Shown: in pieces, positions 25,366-34,299 of the stretch
How positions within the stretch are numbered: the first letter of the stretch is position 1
Layout: the number at the start of each line of letters is the position of its first letter
Assembly: GCF_043729335.1 (NCBI RefSeq)
Contig: NZ_JAYTLQ010000001.1
Coordinates: forward strand, 1 to 64,000
Direction: 5' to 3'
Source: Crenothrix sp043729335
GTDB lineage: Bacteria > Pseudomonadota > Gammaproteobacteria > Methylococcales > Methylomonadaceae
Length of the DNA stretch: 64,000 bases
Program-made: the position numbers and the translations under genes
The notes under the pieces: model-generated
Told to the model about the DNA's origin: nothing
Seen by the model: only the letters and a program-made list of their open reading frames with translations
The model's database searches: none

Positions 25366-28300
25366 TCTCTGAATATTTTATCGACCGGCCGATATTTGCC
25401 AATGTTATCGCCCTGGTCACGATTATTATAGGGGTTGTGTGCTTCATAAACTTGCCCGTGGCGCAGTACCCATCCATTGTGCCACCCACCGTGCAAGTAA
25501 CCGCCCGTTACCCCGGTGGCAATGCCGAGATTGTCGCCAATACCATCGGTATTCCTATTGAACAAGCGGTTAATGGCGTAGAAAACTCGTTGTATATGTC
25601 ATCGACCAGCGCCAGCGATGGCAGCTATACGCTCACGATTACTTTTAACGTAGGCACCGACCTTAATACCTCAGTGGCACTGGTACAAAATTTAGCTAAC
25701 AGTGCCTTGCCACAGCTGCCCACCTCAGTACAAGTTCAAGGCATTACGGTCAAAAAAGTATCTACTGATATTTTGCTGGTGGTCGGGTTGTTTGCAAAAG
25801 ATGACCGCTTTGATGAAACTTATCTGTCTAACTATGCGGTCATCAACTTACAAAATCCATTGGCGCGTTTGCCTGGGGTAGGTCAAATTGCAGTCCGGGG
25901 TGCAGGGCCTTACAGTATGCGGGTGTGGATGAATCCGGAAAAACTGCGTTACTTCAATTTAAACCCTCAAGAAGTGATCATCGCTATTCAGAGCCAAAAC
26001 TTGCAAGTCGCCGCAGGGCAAGTAGGCGCGCCACCGGTTGCTAACAACCAAGCCTTCCAGTTTACTGTTAATGCCTTGGGGCGTTTAGCCGATGTAGCAG
26101 AATTCGAAAATATTGTGCTTAAAAGTACCCGTGGGCAAGCGGCGCAAATAGTGCGTATTCGCGATGTGGCCCGCGTCGAGCTTAGCCGCCAAAGTTACAG
26201 TAATTTTTCCCAATCCAGCGGTCATAAAGCCACGGTAATACCGGTATTTACCTTGCCAGGTGCTAACGCTATTAAGGTAGCGGAAGAAGTTCGGGCGGCA
26301 ATGGTCACCATGAGCAAGGACTTTCCTCCCGGTTTAAGCTACGAAATTAATTATGACACCACCAAATTTGTCAGTAGTGCAATCCATGATGTCTACATTA
26401 CCTTATTTGAAGCGGGCATATTGGTGCTTGTGGTGGTGGTGATATTTTTACAAAATTGGCGGGCTACCCTAGTGCCCGCAACCACAGTTCCGGTCACCTT
26501 AATTGGTGCTTTTGCCGCCATGGCCATGCTCGGCTTTAGTATTAATTTATTGACATTATTTGCGATTGTGCTCGCCATTGGCATTGTTGTGGACGATGCC
26601 ATTGTCATCGTGGAAAGCGCTTCTCATCATATCGAACAAGGTCTGACCCCTAGAGAAGCCACCATTAAAGCCATGCAGGAAATTACCGGCCCTATTATTG
26701 GCATTACCCTGGTGTTGGTTTCTGTGTTTTTACCGGCTGCGTTTTTGCCGGGTATCACTGGACAATTGTTCCGTCAATTTGCTTTGGTCATTGCCTCTAC
26801 CGCTATTATCAGTGCCCTTAATGCGCTAACCCTAAAACCTGCCCAATGCGCCTTGTGGCTGCGTCCCGTTGACAAAGAGAAAACCAATTGGTTTTTTAAA
26901 GGCTTTAACAAAGGCTATGGCTGGATTGAAAGTACCTATATGCGCTTGGTAACCTGGATGGTGGATCGCGCAGTCGCCATGCTATTTTTGTTAATGCTAA
27001 TCATCGCCGTCACGGGCTGGCGCTTTGCTGTGCATCCTACCGGATTTTTACCTACCGAAGACCAAGGCTATGCCATAGTCGTCACCAAACTTCCCGATGC
27101 ATCTTCTCAACCCAGAGTTGTTGCTGCAACTAAAGCAATAAACGACGTGCTTAGAAAAGCAATAGGGGTTAAAGCCTGGATTAATATTGGTGGTTTATCG
27201 CTTTTGGACAATGCCAATGTTTCCAATTTTGTTACCACTTTTATTGTCTACCAAGATTGGGACAAGCGCGGAACAGACCTAAAACAAGATGCCATTATCG
27301 CCAATTTACGCCGTCAGTTAGGGACTTTAGAAGAATCCGGATCTATTGTGCTGGTACCGCCGCCCATCCGTGGACTGGGTCAAGGCGGTGGTTTTCAGAT
27401 GATGATAGAGGATCGCCAAAGTTTGGGTCTAGTCGAGTTGCAAAAAGCGGTCAATGAAGTCATTAAAGCCGGTAGTTCGCAATCCGGTTTACGAAACTTG
27501 ACCTCTACATTCAGCGCTAATAGCCCCCAACTTTTTTTGGATATTAACCGTACCAAAGTGGAATCACTTAATATTCCTCTTAGCTCTGTATTTACCACGC
27601 TGCAAACCTATCTTGGCTCTTCTTTTGTTAATTTGTTTAACAAGTTCAACCAGGTTTTTCAGGTGTATGTGCAAGCCGATGCGTCTTTCCGTGCGCAACC
27701 TGAAGATATCAAGAACCTGTATGTAAAAAATACCCAAGGCGAAATGGTACCGCTGGGTACGCTAATGGAGGTAAAAAGAATCTTAAGTTCCGAACTGGTG
27801 CTGCGTTACAATCTTTATCCTTCCGCACAAATATACGGTGCGGCCGCGCCAGGATTTAGTTCCGGCCAAGCATTAAGCCTAATGGAACAGGTCTGCAAAA
27901 ATATTCTGCCCAAGGGCGTAAGTTTTGACTGGACGGCAACCTCATTTCAGGAAAAACAGGTGGGTAACCAAGCTTATTATATTTATGCCCTGTCTATTAC
28001 TTTGGTATTTATGGTATTAGCGGCGTTATATGAAAGCTGGAGCAGTCCTTTAGCGGTGGTTCTGGTAGTTCCTATGGCGTTGGTAGGTGTACTTTTGGCG
28101 CTTATATTACGCAATTTTGATAACAATCTTTATACCCAGGTAGGTTTAATTTTGATGATTGGGCTGGCGTGCAAAAATGCCATCCTGATTGTTGAATTTG
28201 CCCGCCAATTACAGTCTGAAGGTAAATCTGCGGTAGAAGCTGCGGTGGAAGCTACTCAACGGCGGTTTCGTCCCATTATAATGACATCGTTTGCATTTAT

Positions 28301-28490
28301 TTTGGGGGTTGTACCGTTGCTGGGGGCATCAGGTGCGGGCGCTGCCAGCCAACAGGCGATTGGTACCGTAGTATTTGGCGGCATGCTATCTTCCACACTT
28401 TTGGCGATACCGTTTGTACCGGTACTTTACGTCATGACAGATCGCTTGTCTAAATGGCGGAATAAAGATGATAAAACTGGCAAAGGTTAG
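25362..28490 (+). CDS. RND multidrug efflux permease, HAE1 family
   Basis: Proton-driven inner-membrane pump of 1042 residues, the normal HAE1 length, with the internal duplication of the family. The start MISEYFIDRPIFANVIAL is typical. The proton-relay Asp pair is visible in AIGIVVDDAIVIVE, and the second half has GLACKNAILIVEFA and RFRPIIMTSFAFILG. Large periplasmic loops include ARYPGGNAEIVANTI. Its ATGA overlap with the adaptor gene shows coupling. The drug range is unknown; the AcrB/MexF branch is closest by eye. Confidence 0.95.
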   Translation: MISEYFIDRPIFANVIALVTIIIGVVCFINLPVAQYPSIVPPTVQVTARYPGGNAEIVANTIGIPIEQAVNGVENSLYMSSTSASDGSYTLTITFNVGTDLNTSVALVQNLANSALPQLPTSVQVQGITVKKVSTDILLVVGLFAKDDRFDETYLSNYAVINLQNPLARLPGVGQIAVRGAGPYSMRVWMNPEKLRYFNLNPQEVIIAIQSQNLQVAAGQVGAPPVANNQAFQFTVNALGRLADVAEFENIVLKSTRGQAAQIVRIRDVARVELSRQSYSNFSQSSGHKATVIPVFTLPGANAIKVAEEVRAAMVTMSKDFPPGLSYEINYDTTKFVSSAIHDVYITLFEAGILVLVVVVIFLQNWRATLVPATTVPVTLIGAFAAMAMLGFSINLLTLFAIVLAIGIVVDDAIVIVESASHHIEQGLTPREATIKAMQEITGPIIGITLVLVSVFLPAAFLPGITGQLFRQFALVIASTAIISALNALTLKPAQCALWLRPVDKEKTNWFFKGFNKGYGWIESTYMRLVTWMVDRAVAMLFLLMLIIAVTGWRFAVHPTGFLPTEDQGYAIVVTKLPDASSQPRVVAATKAINDVLRKAIGVKAWINIGGLSLLDNANVSNFVTTFIVYQDWDKRGTDLKQDAIIANLRRQLGTLEESGSIVLVPPPIRGLGQGGGFQMMIEDRQSLGLVELQKAVNEVIKAGSSQSGLRNLTSTFSANSPQLFLDINRTKVESLNIPLSSVFTTLQTYLGSSFVNLFNKFNQVFQVYVQADASFRAQPEDIKNLYVKNTQGEMVPLGTLMEVKRILSSELVLRYNLYPSAQIYGAAAPGFSSGQALSLMEQVCKNILPKGVSFDWTATSFQEKQVGNQAYYIYALSITLVFMVLAALYESWSSPLAVVLVVPMALVGVLLALILRNFDNNLYTQVGLILMIGLACKNAILIVEFARQLQSEGKSAVEAAVEATQRRFRPIIMTSFAFILGVVPLLGASGAGAASQQAIGTVVFGGMLSSTLLAIPFVPVLYVMTDRLSKWRNKDDKTGKG

Positions 28491-28521
28491 AAAAACCGCC
28501 TCACTGCATGGGCATTTATTA

Positions 28522-28544
28522 GAGAGCGGATCTTAACCGCTCTC
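28522..28544. terminator. Hairpin between convergent efflux operon and lipoprotein gene
   Basis: Eight-bp perfect stem GAGAGCGG / CCGCTCTC with a seven-base loop, placed midway between two converging genes. There is no T run on either strand, so it is at best a weak or Rho-assisted bidirectional terminator. Confidence 0.4.
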
Positions 28545-28552
28545 CCCCCGCA

Positions 28553-28909
28553 CTACTCTTGAGTATCGTTAATCAAATCATAAGTGATATCAGGATTAAA
28601 TCCCATAGGCCAATAAATTTGAGCAAAAGGTGGCCAAAACAGGGATACAAAACGGAATTTCGTACGCAATCTACCCTCTTTAAGCACTTGTCCATTTTGT
28701 TCCAAACGATAAGGGATACCACCGTTAGGCGGTACGCCTGCCGCTGTCCAGAAAAATGGCTTGGTAGTTACCACGCCATTAGCGCTGACATCAACCGGTT
28801 GTGGTCTTTTATAAATATACAAATTAGAACCCTCAGGCACTTTAAAATGGCCAGTCGTGGTACAACCCACCATCATCAATAATGCCAACATGATATAAAT
28901 TTTTTTCAT
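28553..28909 (-). CDS. Small lipoprotein, unknown function
   Basis: A 118-residue precursor with a lipoprotein signal (MKKIYIMLALLMMVGCTTTG, lipobox MVGC). The mature part is a short beta-rich domain (NLYIYKRPQPVDVSANG, GGIPYRLEQNGQVLKEG) ending YDLINDTQE. I do not recognise the family. A longer start overlaps the ketosynthase stop, but GAGGA precedes ATG 28909 at suitable spacing, so I use that. It is the last gene of the left polyene half-operon; whether it serves that pathway is inference from position only. Confidence 0.7.
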   Translation of the reverse strand: MKKIYIMLALLMMVGCTTTGHFKVPEGSNLYIYKRPQPVDVSANGVVTTKPFFWTAAGVPPNGGIPYRLEQNGQVLKEGRLRTKFRFVSLFWPPFAQIYWPMGFNPDITYDLINDTQE

Positions 28910-28920
28910 TATTATTGTCC

Positions 28921-30147
28921 TCATTGTGTTACCCGTTTAAAAATTAGCCCCGTATTTATCCCCCCAAAAGCAAAATTATTACTCATCACATAATCGCAAT
29001 GTAAGGTACGAATCCCCCCTTTAATATAGTCCAGCTGGGCGCAAGCCGGATCAATATTTTCAAGATTGGCCGTGGCATGAAACCAACCTTCATTCATCAT
29101 ATTAATCGCCACCCACGCTTCCAGCGCACCGCACGCCCCTAAGGTATGGCCGGTAAAACTTTTTAATGCACTGATGGTTATATGATGGCCAAATACCGCC
29201 GCCGTAGCGTGGCTTTCTGCGACATCGCCATGCGTCGTCGCCGTGCCATGGGCACTGATATAACCAATCGCTGAAGCATCCAGATGAGCATCTTGCAACG
29301 CTAGGCGCATGGCTGTTTGCATACTTTTGCTGTCCGGCTGGGTAACATGCAGTCCATCTGAATTAGTACCAAAGCCGACAATTTCAGCATAAATAGTAGC
29401 ACCGCGAGCCCGTGCATGTTCGCGTTCTTCAAGAATTAAGGTACCTGCGCCCTCGCCTATCACTAGGCCATCTCGATCACTATCAAACGGTCTTGGGCTT
29501 TTTTCAGGTGACTCCTGAAGACTGGTGGCAAATAAAGTATCAAACACTGCCGCTTCCGATGCGCTAAGTTCTTCTGCGCCACCTGCCACCATTAACTTTT
29601 GGTGGCCGTATTTAATGGCCTCATAAGCATAACCTATACCTTGGCTACTGGATGTACACGCACTGGAGGTGGTATAAACCCGGCCATTGATACCAAAAAA
29701 CAAGCCAATATTTACCGGAGCCGTATGCGCCATCATGCGGATGTAAGAGGTGGCGTTTAAGCCATTGACGTTATGGTTAAGCAGCATATTACCGAATTCG
29801 ATCAGCGCTTCAAAACTGCCCGCACAACTGCCGTAAGCGATGCCCATCTGTCCGCTACTCAGAATGGGATCATTTAATAAACCGGCATCAATAAGCGCCA
29901 ATTCGGTCGCATACGTGGCCATTAAAGCGATACGTCCCATGCTACGGGTTTGTTTTCTGGAATAATGTTCAGGTTTAACAAAATCTGCCGGAGCGCCCAA
30001 ACGGGTATTAAGGCCAACATATTTATCCCAATCTCGCATAAAGCGAATGCCGGTAGATTGCGCTTTAAGCCGTGCAGAAACCTGCTGCCAAGAATTACCT
30101 ATGGGCGAAATACCGGCCATGCCAGTCACAACAACACGTTTCAACAT
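28921..30147 (-). CDS. Beta-ketoacyl-ACP synthase (FabF-like, aryl-polyene cluster type)
   Basis: Elongating ketosynthase of 408 residues. The Cys-His-His triad is complete: Cys in TTSSACTSSSQG, His in SAHGTATTHGD and His in FTGHTLGACGALEA. The start RVVVTGMAGISPIGNSW is typical of FabF-like enzymes in aryl polyene clusters. It follows a ketoreductase and a dehydratase with short overlaps, giving a ketosynthase-ketoreductase-dehydratase set as in the ApeO/P/Q/R end of known clusters. The rest of the pathway is at 43-55 kb. Confidence 0.88.
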   Translation of the reverse strand: MLKRVVVTGMAGISPIGNSWQQVSARLKAQSTGIRFMRDWDKYVGLNTRLGAPADFVKPEHYSRKQTRSMGRIALMATYATELALIDAGLLNDPILSSGQMGIAYGSCAGSFEALIEFGNMLLNHNVNGLNATSYIRMMAHTAPVNIGLFFGINGRVYTTSSACTSSSQGIGYAYEAIKYGHQKLMVAGGAEELSASEAAVFDTLFATSLQESPEKSPRPFDSDRDGLVIGEGAGTLILEEREHARARGATIYAEIVGFGTNSDGLHVTQPDSKSMQTAMRLALQDAHLDASAIGYISAHGTATTHGDVAESHATAAVFGHHITISALKSFTGHTLGACGALEAWVAINMMNEGWFHATANLENIDPACAQLDYIKGGIRTLHCDYVMSNNFAFGGINTGLIFKRVTQ

Positions 30148-30866
30148 AAGCCACCATTAACCGATAATACCTGCCGGGTAATATAACTGGCATCTTCCGA
30201 CATTAAAAAAGCCACTGCGGCAGCGACTTCTTTAGGCTCCCCCACACGCCTTGCCGGTATCATTTTTTTAATCTCCTCCAAAGGCAATTCATCCAGCATA
30301 TCGGTGGCAATTAAACCCGGCGCCACGCAGTTAACAGTAATATTACGTTTCGCCAATTCCAATGCCAGCGCTTTAGTAGCACCGATAATACCCGCCTTGG
30401 CGGCACTGTAATTAACCTGGCCGCGATTGCCCATTATGCCGGAAACCGATGACAACGTGACAATACGCCCAGGCTCTCGCCGTCTAATCATCGGCATAAT
30501 CACGGGCTGCAAGACGTTATAAAAACTGTCGAGATTGGTGTGTATAACACTGTCCCATTCTTCGCCTGTTAATGCGGGAAAGGCGTTATCGGCGGTAATT
30601 CCGGCATTGCAGACTACGCCGTAATAAGCGCCGTGCAGTTCCATATCCTGATTGAGTTGTGCGGCACATTGGTCACGATCACTAATGTCGAACTGTAGCA
30701 GTCTGGCGGTTGAACCTAGCTGTTCAATTTCCGCTAGCACGGCTTCTGCCTGGGCTTTTTGGCTACGGCAATGCACTACTAAATCATAGCCCTGTTTGGC
30801 CAGATATAATGCAATCGCTTTACCTATGCCGCGACTGGAACCGGTGACTAAAATGGTTTTATTCAT
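30141..30866 (-). CDS. 3-oxoacyl-ACP reductase (FabG-like, aryl-polyene cluster type)
   Basis: NADPH-dependent short-chain dehydrogenase of 241 residues that reduces the beta-keto group in each elongation round. The nucleotide motif TGSSRGIGKAIA is near the N-terminus, NAG follows, and the catalytic Ser-Tyr-Lys are in LSSVSG and VNYSAAKAG. SRYITRQ-like DASYITRQVLSVNGG at the end is as in FabG. It overlaps both neighbours by a few bases, so the three genes are one translation unit. A housekeeping FabG would normally sit with fabD and acpP, which are absent here. Confidence 0.9.
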   Translation of the reverse strand: MNKTILVTGSSRGIGKAIALYLAKQGYDLVVHCRSQKAQAEAVLAEIEQLGSTARLLQFDISDRDQCAAQLNQDMELHGAYYGVVCNAGITADNAFPALTGEEWDSVIHTNLDSFYNVLQPVIMPMIRRREPGRIVTLSSVSGIMGNRGQVNYSAAKAGIIGATKALALELAKRNITVNCVAPGLIATDMLDELPLEEIKKMIPARRVGEPKEVAAAVAFLMSEDASYITRQVLSVNGGLC

Positions 30867-31315
30867 GGCTTGGTTGCTAGCTTGGTTTCTATAGGAGGCT
30901 GATAAACATTGAGGTTAGCGCTGATTTCAATATCTGCGCCGTAAATTTTGCAATCAAAAACACCTAGCTTTTCATCTTGAATAATATTACTGACTTGTAT
31001 CGTCAGTAGCGTACCGACAGCAAAATAGGCAATATTACTGGCATAACGGCGCGTGCCCAGTAAAAAACCCAGCTTGATAGGTTCGCCGACTAACTTAGAT
31101 TGGATACCTGCATAGGCGGCAACGGCCTGCGCCATATATTCAATCCCTACCCAGGCAGGCACACTATGGTTATCGCTAAATAAGCCGTCATCACGGACAA
31201 CCAGCTCAGCTGATAACGTGTGGCCATCGAAATCAATAATCCTATCCAGCAATACCATACGGCCACTGTGCGGGATTAATGCGGCAATATCACTGTAATC
31301 GTTCATCATATTCAC
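30863..31315 (-). CDS. 3-hydroxyacyl-ACP dehydratase-like hotdog protein (ApeP type)
   Basis: A 150-residue hotdog-fold protein with IPHSGRMVLLDRII near the N-terminus and AWVGIEYMAQAVAAYAG on the central helix, which match the ApeP-type dehydratase. In known aryl polyene systems such a protein pairs with an ApeI-type subunit; here that counterpart seems to be fused to the acyl-ACP ligase at 46.5 kb. An in-frame Met at 31306 is an alternative start. This is the last polyene gene before the accessory block. Confidence 0.82.
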   Translation of the reverse strand: MNMMNDYSDIAALIPHSGRMVLLDRIIDFDGHTLSAELVVRDDGLFSDNHSVPAWVGIEYMAQAVAAYAGIQSKLVGEPIKLGFLLGTRRYASNIAYFAVGTLLTIQVSNIIQDEKLGVFDCKIYGADIEISANLNVYQPPIETKLATKP

Positions 31316-31494
31316 TTAATGGCTTTCAAGGGGCTATTATAGCGCCGGTTTGATGCCAGGCAGACAGATGGAGTGCATAAATAAAAGTTCCACCTATTGG
31401 TATAGTCAATAGAGTTTTAGTGGCATTGACCGATATAAAATTAAAGATTAAACTAAGAGTACTTAAAACCGTACCTGTACTACTTGGAGTTAAT

Positions 31495-31746
31495 ATGGAT
31501 GCTATAAGCTATACTGCTGCACGCTCTAACCTATCTAAAACAATGGAAAAAGTATGCATGGATCATGCGCCCGTCATTATTACGCGCAAAAATGAACCCC
31601 CTGTAGTGATGATGTCCTTAGAAGATTATAAATCAATGGAAGAAACCACTTACCTTTTACGCTCACCTGCTAATGCCCGACACTTATTGGCATCTATAGC
31701 GGAGCTGGAAGCGGGTAATGGAATTGAAAAAGAACTGATCGAATGA
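31495..31746 (+). CDS. yefM: YefM/Phd-family antitoxin
   Basis: An 83-residue antitoxin and autorepressor. ISYTAARSNLSKTMEKV at the N-terminus and VIITRKNEPPVVMMSLEDYKSMEET are hallmarks of YefM. The C-terminal tail would wrap the YoeB toxin. The frame is open from 31420, but TTGGAG sits just before ATG 31495, which matches the family start. The yoeB start overlaps its stop by four bases. Confidence 0.92.
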   Translation: MDAISYTAARSNLSKTMEKVCMDHAPVIITRKNEPPVVMMSLEDYKSMEETTYLLRSPANARHLLASIAELEAGNGIEKELIE

Positions 31747-32003
31747 AGCTGATATTCTCAACAAAAGCTTGGGATAATTATTGTTACTGGCAAGATACCG
31801 ACAAAAAAATACTTAAACGCATTAATTTACTTATCAGAGATATTCAACGAACACCTTATGAAGGAATTGGCAAACCTGAAGCTTTAAAGCACGGTTTGGC
31901 GGGGTACTGGTCGCGCCGAATTAATGATGAACACCGGATTGTTTATAAGGTTCAAGATGACGCTATTCTTATTGCACAACTTCGCTATCATTATTTCGAT
32001 TAA
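31743..32003 (+). CDS. yoeB: YoeB-family mRNA interferase toxin
   Basis: Ribosome-dependent mRNA endonuclease of 86 residues. The sequence follows YoeB throughout: FSTKAWDNYCYWQ, KILKRINLLIRDI, GIGKPEALKHGLAGYWSRRI and the C-terminal LRYHYFD, whose His and Tyr are catalytic in the family, with Glu in KPEAL and Arg in WSRRI. The toxin therefore looks intact. It forms the yefM-yoeB pair at the left end of the accessory block. Confidence 0.93.
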   Translation: MKLIFSTKAWDNYCYWQDTDKKILKRINLLIRDIQRTPYEGIGKPEALKHGLAGYWSRRINDEHRIVYKVQDDAILIAQLRYHYFD

Positions 32004-32094
32004 GCAGTACTGCCCTATTTATAACGAATTGCCTGACCATCGATTTCACCTTAACGTTTGGCAATAATTGTAGCCAACGCTTGACTGAACAAAG

Positions 32095-32433
32095 CTAAAG
32101 GCTAAGTAGCGCCGCCAGTTTGGTTTTAATTTCCTGCATTTCACCTGAACTGACTTTACCTTTGTATTGCGTTTGCCGACTTCGCCAATCGAGGTTTTTA
32201 ATCTGATCTGCTAATGCTACCCCGATTGCATCCGACGTTGAAAGCTGAACTTCAAACGGGTAGCCTTTAATTTGGTTGGTTATAGGAACACACACCAAAA
32301 GTCCTGTTTTTGCGTTATAGGCCTTGGGACTTAACACAACAGCGGGGCGATAACCTGCTTGTTCATGTCCAGCTTGCGGGGTAAAGTCCAACCATACAAT
32401 GTCACCTGCTTCTGGAATATACGGTGCAGGCAT
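32095..32433 (-). CDS. mazF: MazF/PemK-family endoribonuclease toxin
   Basis: A 112-residue sequence-specific mRNA interferase. GDIVWLDFTPQAGHEQAGYRPAVVLSPKAYN is the typical N-terminal half, with the conserved Arg-Pro-Ala. LLVCVPITNQIKGYPFEV and ALADQIKNLDWRSR complete the fold. The mazE stop and mazF start share a base, as in most such pairs. It appears full length and probably active. Confidence 0.92.
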   Translation of the reverse strand: MPAPYIPEAGDIVWLDFTPQAGHEQAGYRPAVVLSPKAYNAKTGLLVCVPITNQIKGYPFEVQLSTSDAIGVALADQIKNLDWRSRQTQYKGKVSSGEMQEIKTKLAALLSL

Positions 32434-32675
32434 CAGAACTGTTCCTGCCCCTGTGCTTTACCAAAATCAACTTCGTCATGCAGGTTTGTTGCAGTAATGC
32501 CATTGAGTAATTCATCCAGCGTATAAGCAGGTGCAACGCGCTCTATAATGATGCGGCCCTCTTCAGCACGCACTTCAACAGCTTGATCCAGCGTTAATTG
32601 TGCGGACTGCATAACCGCAGATGGAATGCGCACTGCTGGGCTATTGCCCCATTTTTTTAAAATTTGCACGGTCAT
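32433..32675 (-). CDS. mazE: MazE-family (AbrB-type) antitoxin
   Basis: An 80-residue swapped-hairpin DNA-binding antitoxin. The N-terminus TVQILKKWGNSPAVRIPSAV is diagnostic for MazE. The acidic C-terminal tail (LHDEVDFGKAQGQEQF) would neutralise MazF. It is the upstream gene of the pair, expected to repress its own promoter in the 90-base gap before the DsbA-like gene. Confidence 0.92.
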   Translation of the reverse strand: MTVQILKKWGNSPAVRIPSAVMQSAQLTLDQAVEVRAEEGRIIIERVAPAYTLDELLNGITATNLHDEVDFGKAQGQEQF

Positions 32676-32765
32676 AAGCTTGCCTCAATGTAGATACAAT
32701 TGTTGATACATTATAGAGTTTAGCGGTTTTTATTTTAGGGTGCAAGCATCAACAAAGTAATTTGA

Positions 32766-33383
32766 TTACGCATAAATTGCCGCTAAAATTTTATCAGCGT
32801 TGGTGTAATGATGCGGAATGCTTTTTAATGAGGAGCCACGTTGAAGAAAAAGACAAGGAAAGCTACTCGCGCCTAGACTACGCGAATAATTGATGTCAGC
32901 CATTAACTCAGCTTGTGTAGATTCCGTGTTCAGGTTCTCTAAAAACGCTTTACTATCAATCCCAAGCTGAGATGCGAGTTCACACAATGTTTCGGAGTCT
33001 GATGGGTTTTGTGCTTTTTGATAGTAAGCATCCTGAATTGCCTCAAGCATTTCGTGTTCAAGATGGTTATGGCGGGCCAAGATAACGGCACGGCAGGCAA
33101 TATAAGTGGATCGTCTTGGCTGGCATTTTTCCCAGAAGTCGAAATTAAAAACAGTGCCTGGAACTGATTCTATAATTTTATGCCATTGGCCTTGAATGTA
33201 AAGTTGGGTATTCAATGGCATTGGCTCATCTGAATCCGGTGCTAACCCACCCAGTACATATTTAACATGGACATCAGAGCCAAGCTGGCTTTCAACAGCT
33301 TTCCAGGTTGGCCGGAAAGCGTAACACCAACTGCACATGGGATCATACACGTAATACAGTATTAGATTAGTTGGCATAGACAT
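32766..33383 (-). CDS. DsbA-family thioredoxin-fold protein, cytoplasmic (FrnE-like)
   Basis: A 205-residue protein with a DsbA-type thioredoxin fold. The redox motif CSWCYAF is near residue 17, in YYVYDPMCSWCYAFRP, and a cis-Pro-like SSFPCLFLQ is near the C-terminus. There is no signal peptide, so it should act in the cytoplasm, like FrnE-type oxidoreductases linked to stress resistance. It stands alone between two toxin-antitoxin pairs; no partner is evident. Confidence 0.82.
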   Translation of the reverse strand: MSMPTNLILYYVYDPMCSWCYAFRPTWKAVESQLGSDVHVKYVLGGLAPDSDEPMPLNTQLYIQGQWHKIIESVPGTVFNFDFWEKCQPRRSTYIACRAVILARHNHLEHEMLEAIQDAYYQKAQNPSDSETLCELASQLGIDSKAFLENLNTESTQAELMADINYSRSLGASSFPCLFLQRGSSLKSIPHHYTNADKILAAIYA

Positions 33384-33479
33384 CTGAGGTTTTGTAAGAG
33401 ATTATCGTGCTTAATAAAGCACAGAGCTTGCAGCTTGTATTATGCATGGCCACTGAAAATCAACTGTAATATTTACAAC

Positions 33480-33824
33480 TCACGGATTTGGCAGTTCCAT
33501 GATTTCTTCAAGTGATTGTTGTAGTCCATCGATATGGGTTTGTATGGTTTCCCACACCATTACAATATCAACACCCAAATATTCATGTGCCAATACGTTA
33601 CGCATACCAGCAATTTGTCGCCAAGGCATATTAGGTTGTTTTTCTAGCAATATTTCAACACCAAAGTCTTTAAGTGCTTGGCCAATAATTTCCAGATTAC
33701 GAATCACTGCATCTTGAGTTCTTCTATCGCCCAAAAATTCTGTTAAATCGTATCCTTCGGTATAAGACTGAATTAATCCAATGCTTTCCAGTGCGGCGGC
33801 AATGAAAACAAACCGATCCTTCAT
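33480..33824 (-). CDS. hepT: HepT-like HEPN ribonuclease toxin
   Basis: A 114-residue HEPN toxin (DUF86 type). RNVLAHEY carries the RX4HXY motif, in which Arg and His form the RNase site and Tyr is the residue modified by the partner in the HepT-MntA system. The helical composition and length fit. Its start overlaps the antitoxin stop by four bases. By family knowledge the partner neutralises it by AMP transfer to that Tyr. Confidence 0.9.
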   Translation of the reverse strand: MKDRFVFIAAALESIGLIQSYTEGYDLTEFLGDRRTQDAVIRNLEIIGQALKDFGVEILLEKQPNMPWRQIAGMRNVLAHEYLGVDIVMVWETIQTHIDGLQQSLEEIMELPNP

Positions 33825-34129
33825 AACGCGACAGCTTCTTGCAAAATCCGTTGACGTAAATATTTGTTCAATGCCCGTTCGCTGACTATATCAACTCTGC
33901 GTCCTAGCGTTGTCGATAGCGCATCAATCAGATCAACGTGATCTAATAAAGTTGAGCCTGGCATAAAATCAACCAGTAAATCAATATCGCTGTCTTCACG
34001 CTCTTCACCACGCACCACAGAACCAAATACACGGACGTTGGCCGCGTGGTAACGATTTGCAATTTCCATAATGCTGATTTTTTGCTGCTGTAATTTTTCG
34101 TATAATAAAGCCAAGTTAAAATGCCTCAA
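33821..34129 (-). CDS. mntA: MntA-like minimal nucleotidyltransferase antitoxin
   Basis: A 102-residue minimal nucleotidyltransferase. VRVFGSVVRGEEREDSDIDLLVDF holds the GSX10DXD active site. It is expected to AMPylate HepT. The TTG start at 34129 lies directly after the stop of a broken antitoxin-like fragment, and no good ribosome site is visible. An internal Met (IMEIANRYHA) would leave the domain intact but cut the N-terminal helix. Confidence 0.88.
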   Translation of the reverse strand: MRHFNLALLYEKLQQQKISIMEIANRYHAANVRVFGSVVRGEEREDSDIDLLVDFMPGSTLLDHVDLIDALSTTLGRRVDIVSERALNKYLRQRILQEAVAL

Positions 34130-34230
34130 CTATGTAGTTTTCTGAAAACGCGCCAAAATATCTTCAAGTGGAATACTTCTAATTTCACCCCGCTCAAAGG
34201 CATCCAGCTGGCTATCGGCTTCATCTAAGC
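34130..34230 (-). pseudogene. Fragment of an antitoxin-like gene
   Basis: The minus strand reads LDEADSQLDAFERGEIRS then IPLEDILARFQKTT and a TAG that abuts the mntA start. A TAA lies in frame just upstream and there is no start codon, so only about 30 C-terminal codons remain. The wording resembles the tail of small addiction-module antitoxins (xG.I..IP.ED). It is probably the remnant of a fifth module. Confidence 0.45.
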
Positions 34231-34299
34231 TAGATTAGGAGGTGATCTATAATTTTTACTCGCTCTATACTGCGGGTAAATTCAGCGCATCGTGAAAAG

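Noticed and set aside
28921..31315. Housekeeping fatty acid synthesis (fab) cluster
   Set aside because: No fabD, fabH, acpP or plsX nearby; the ApeP-like hotdog protein and the distant partner genes point to aryl polyene synthesis.
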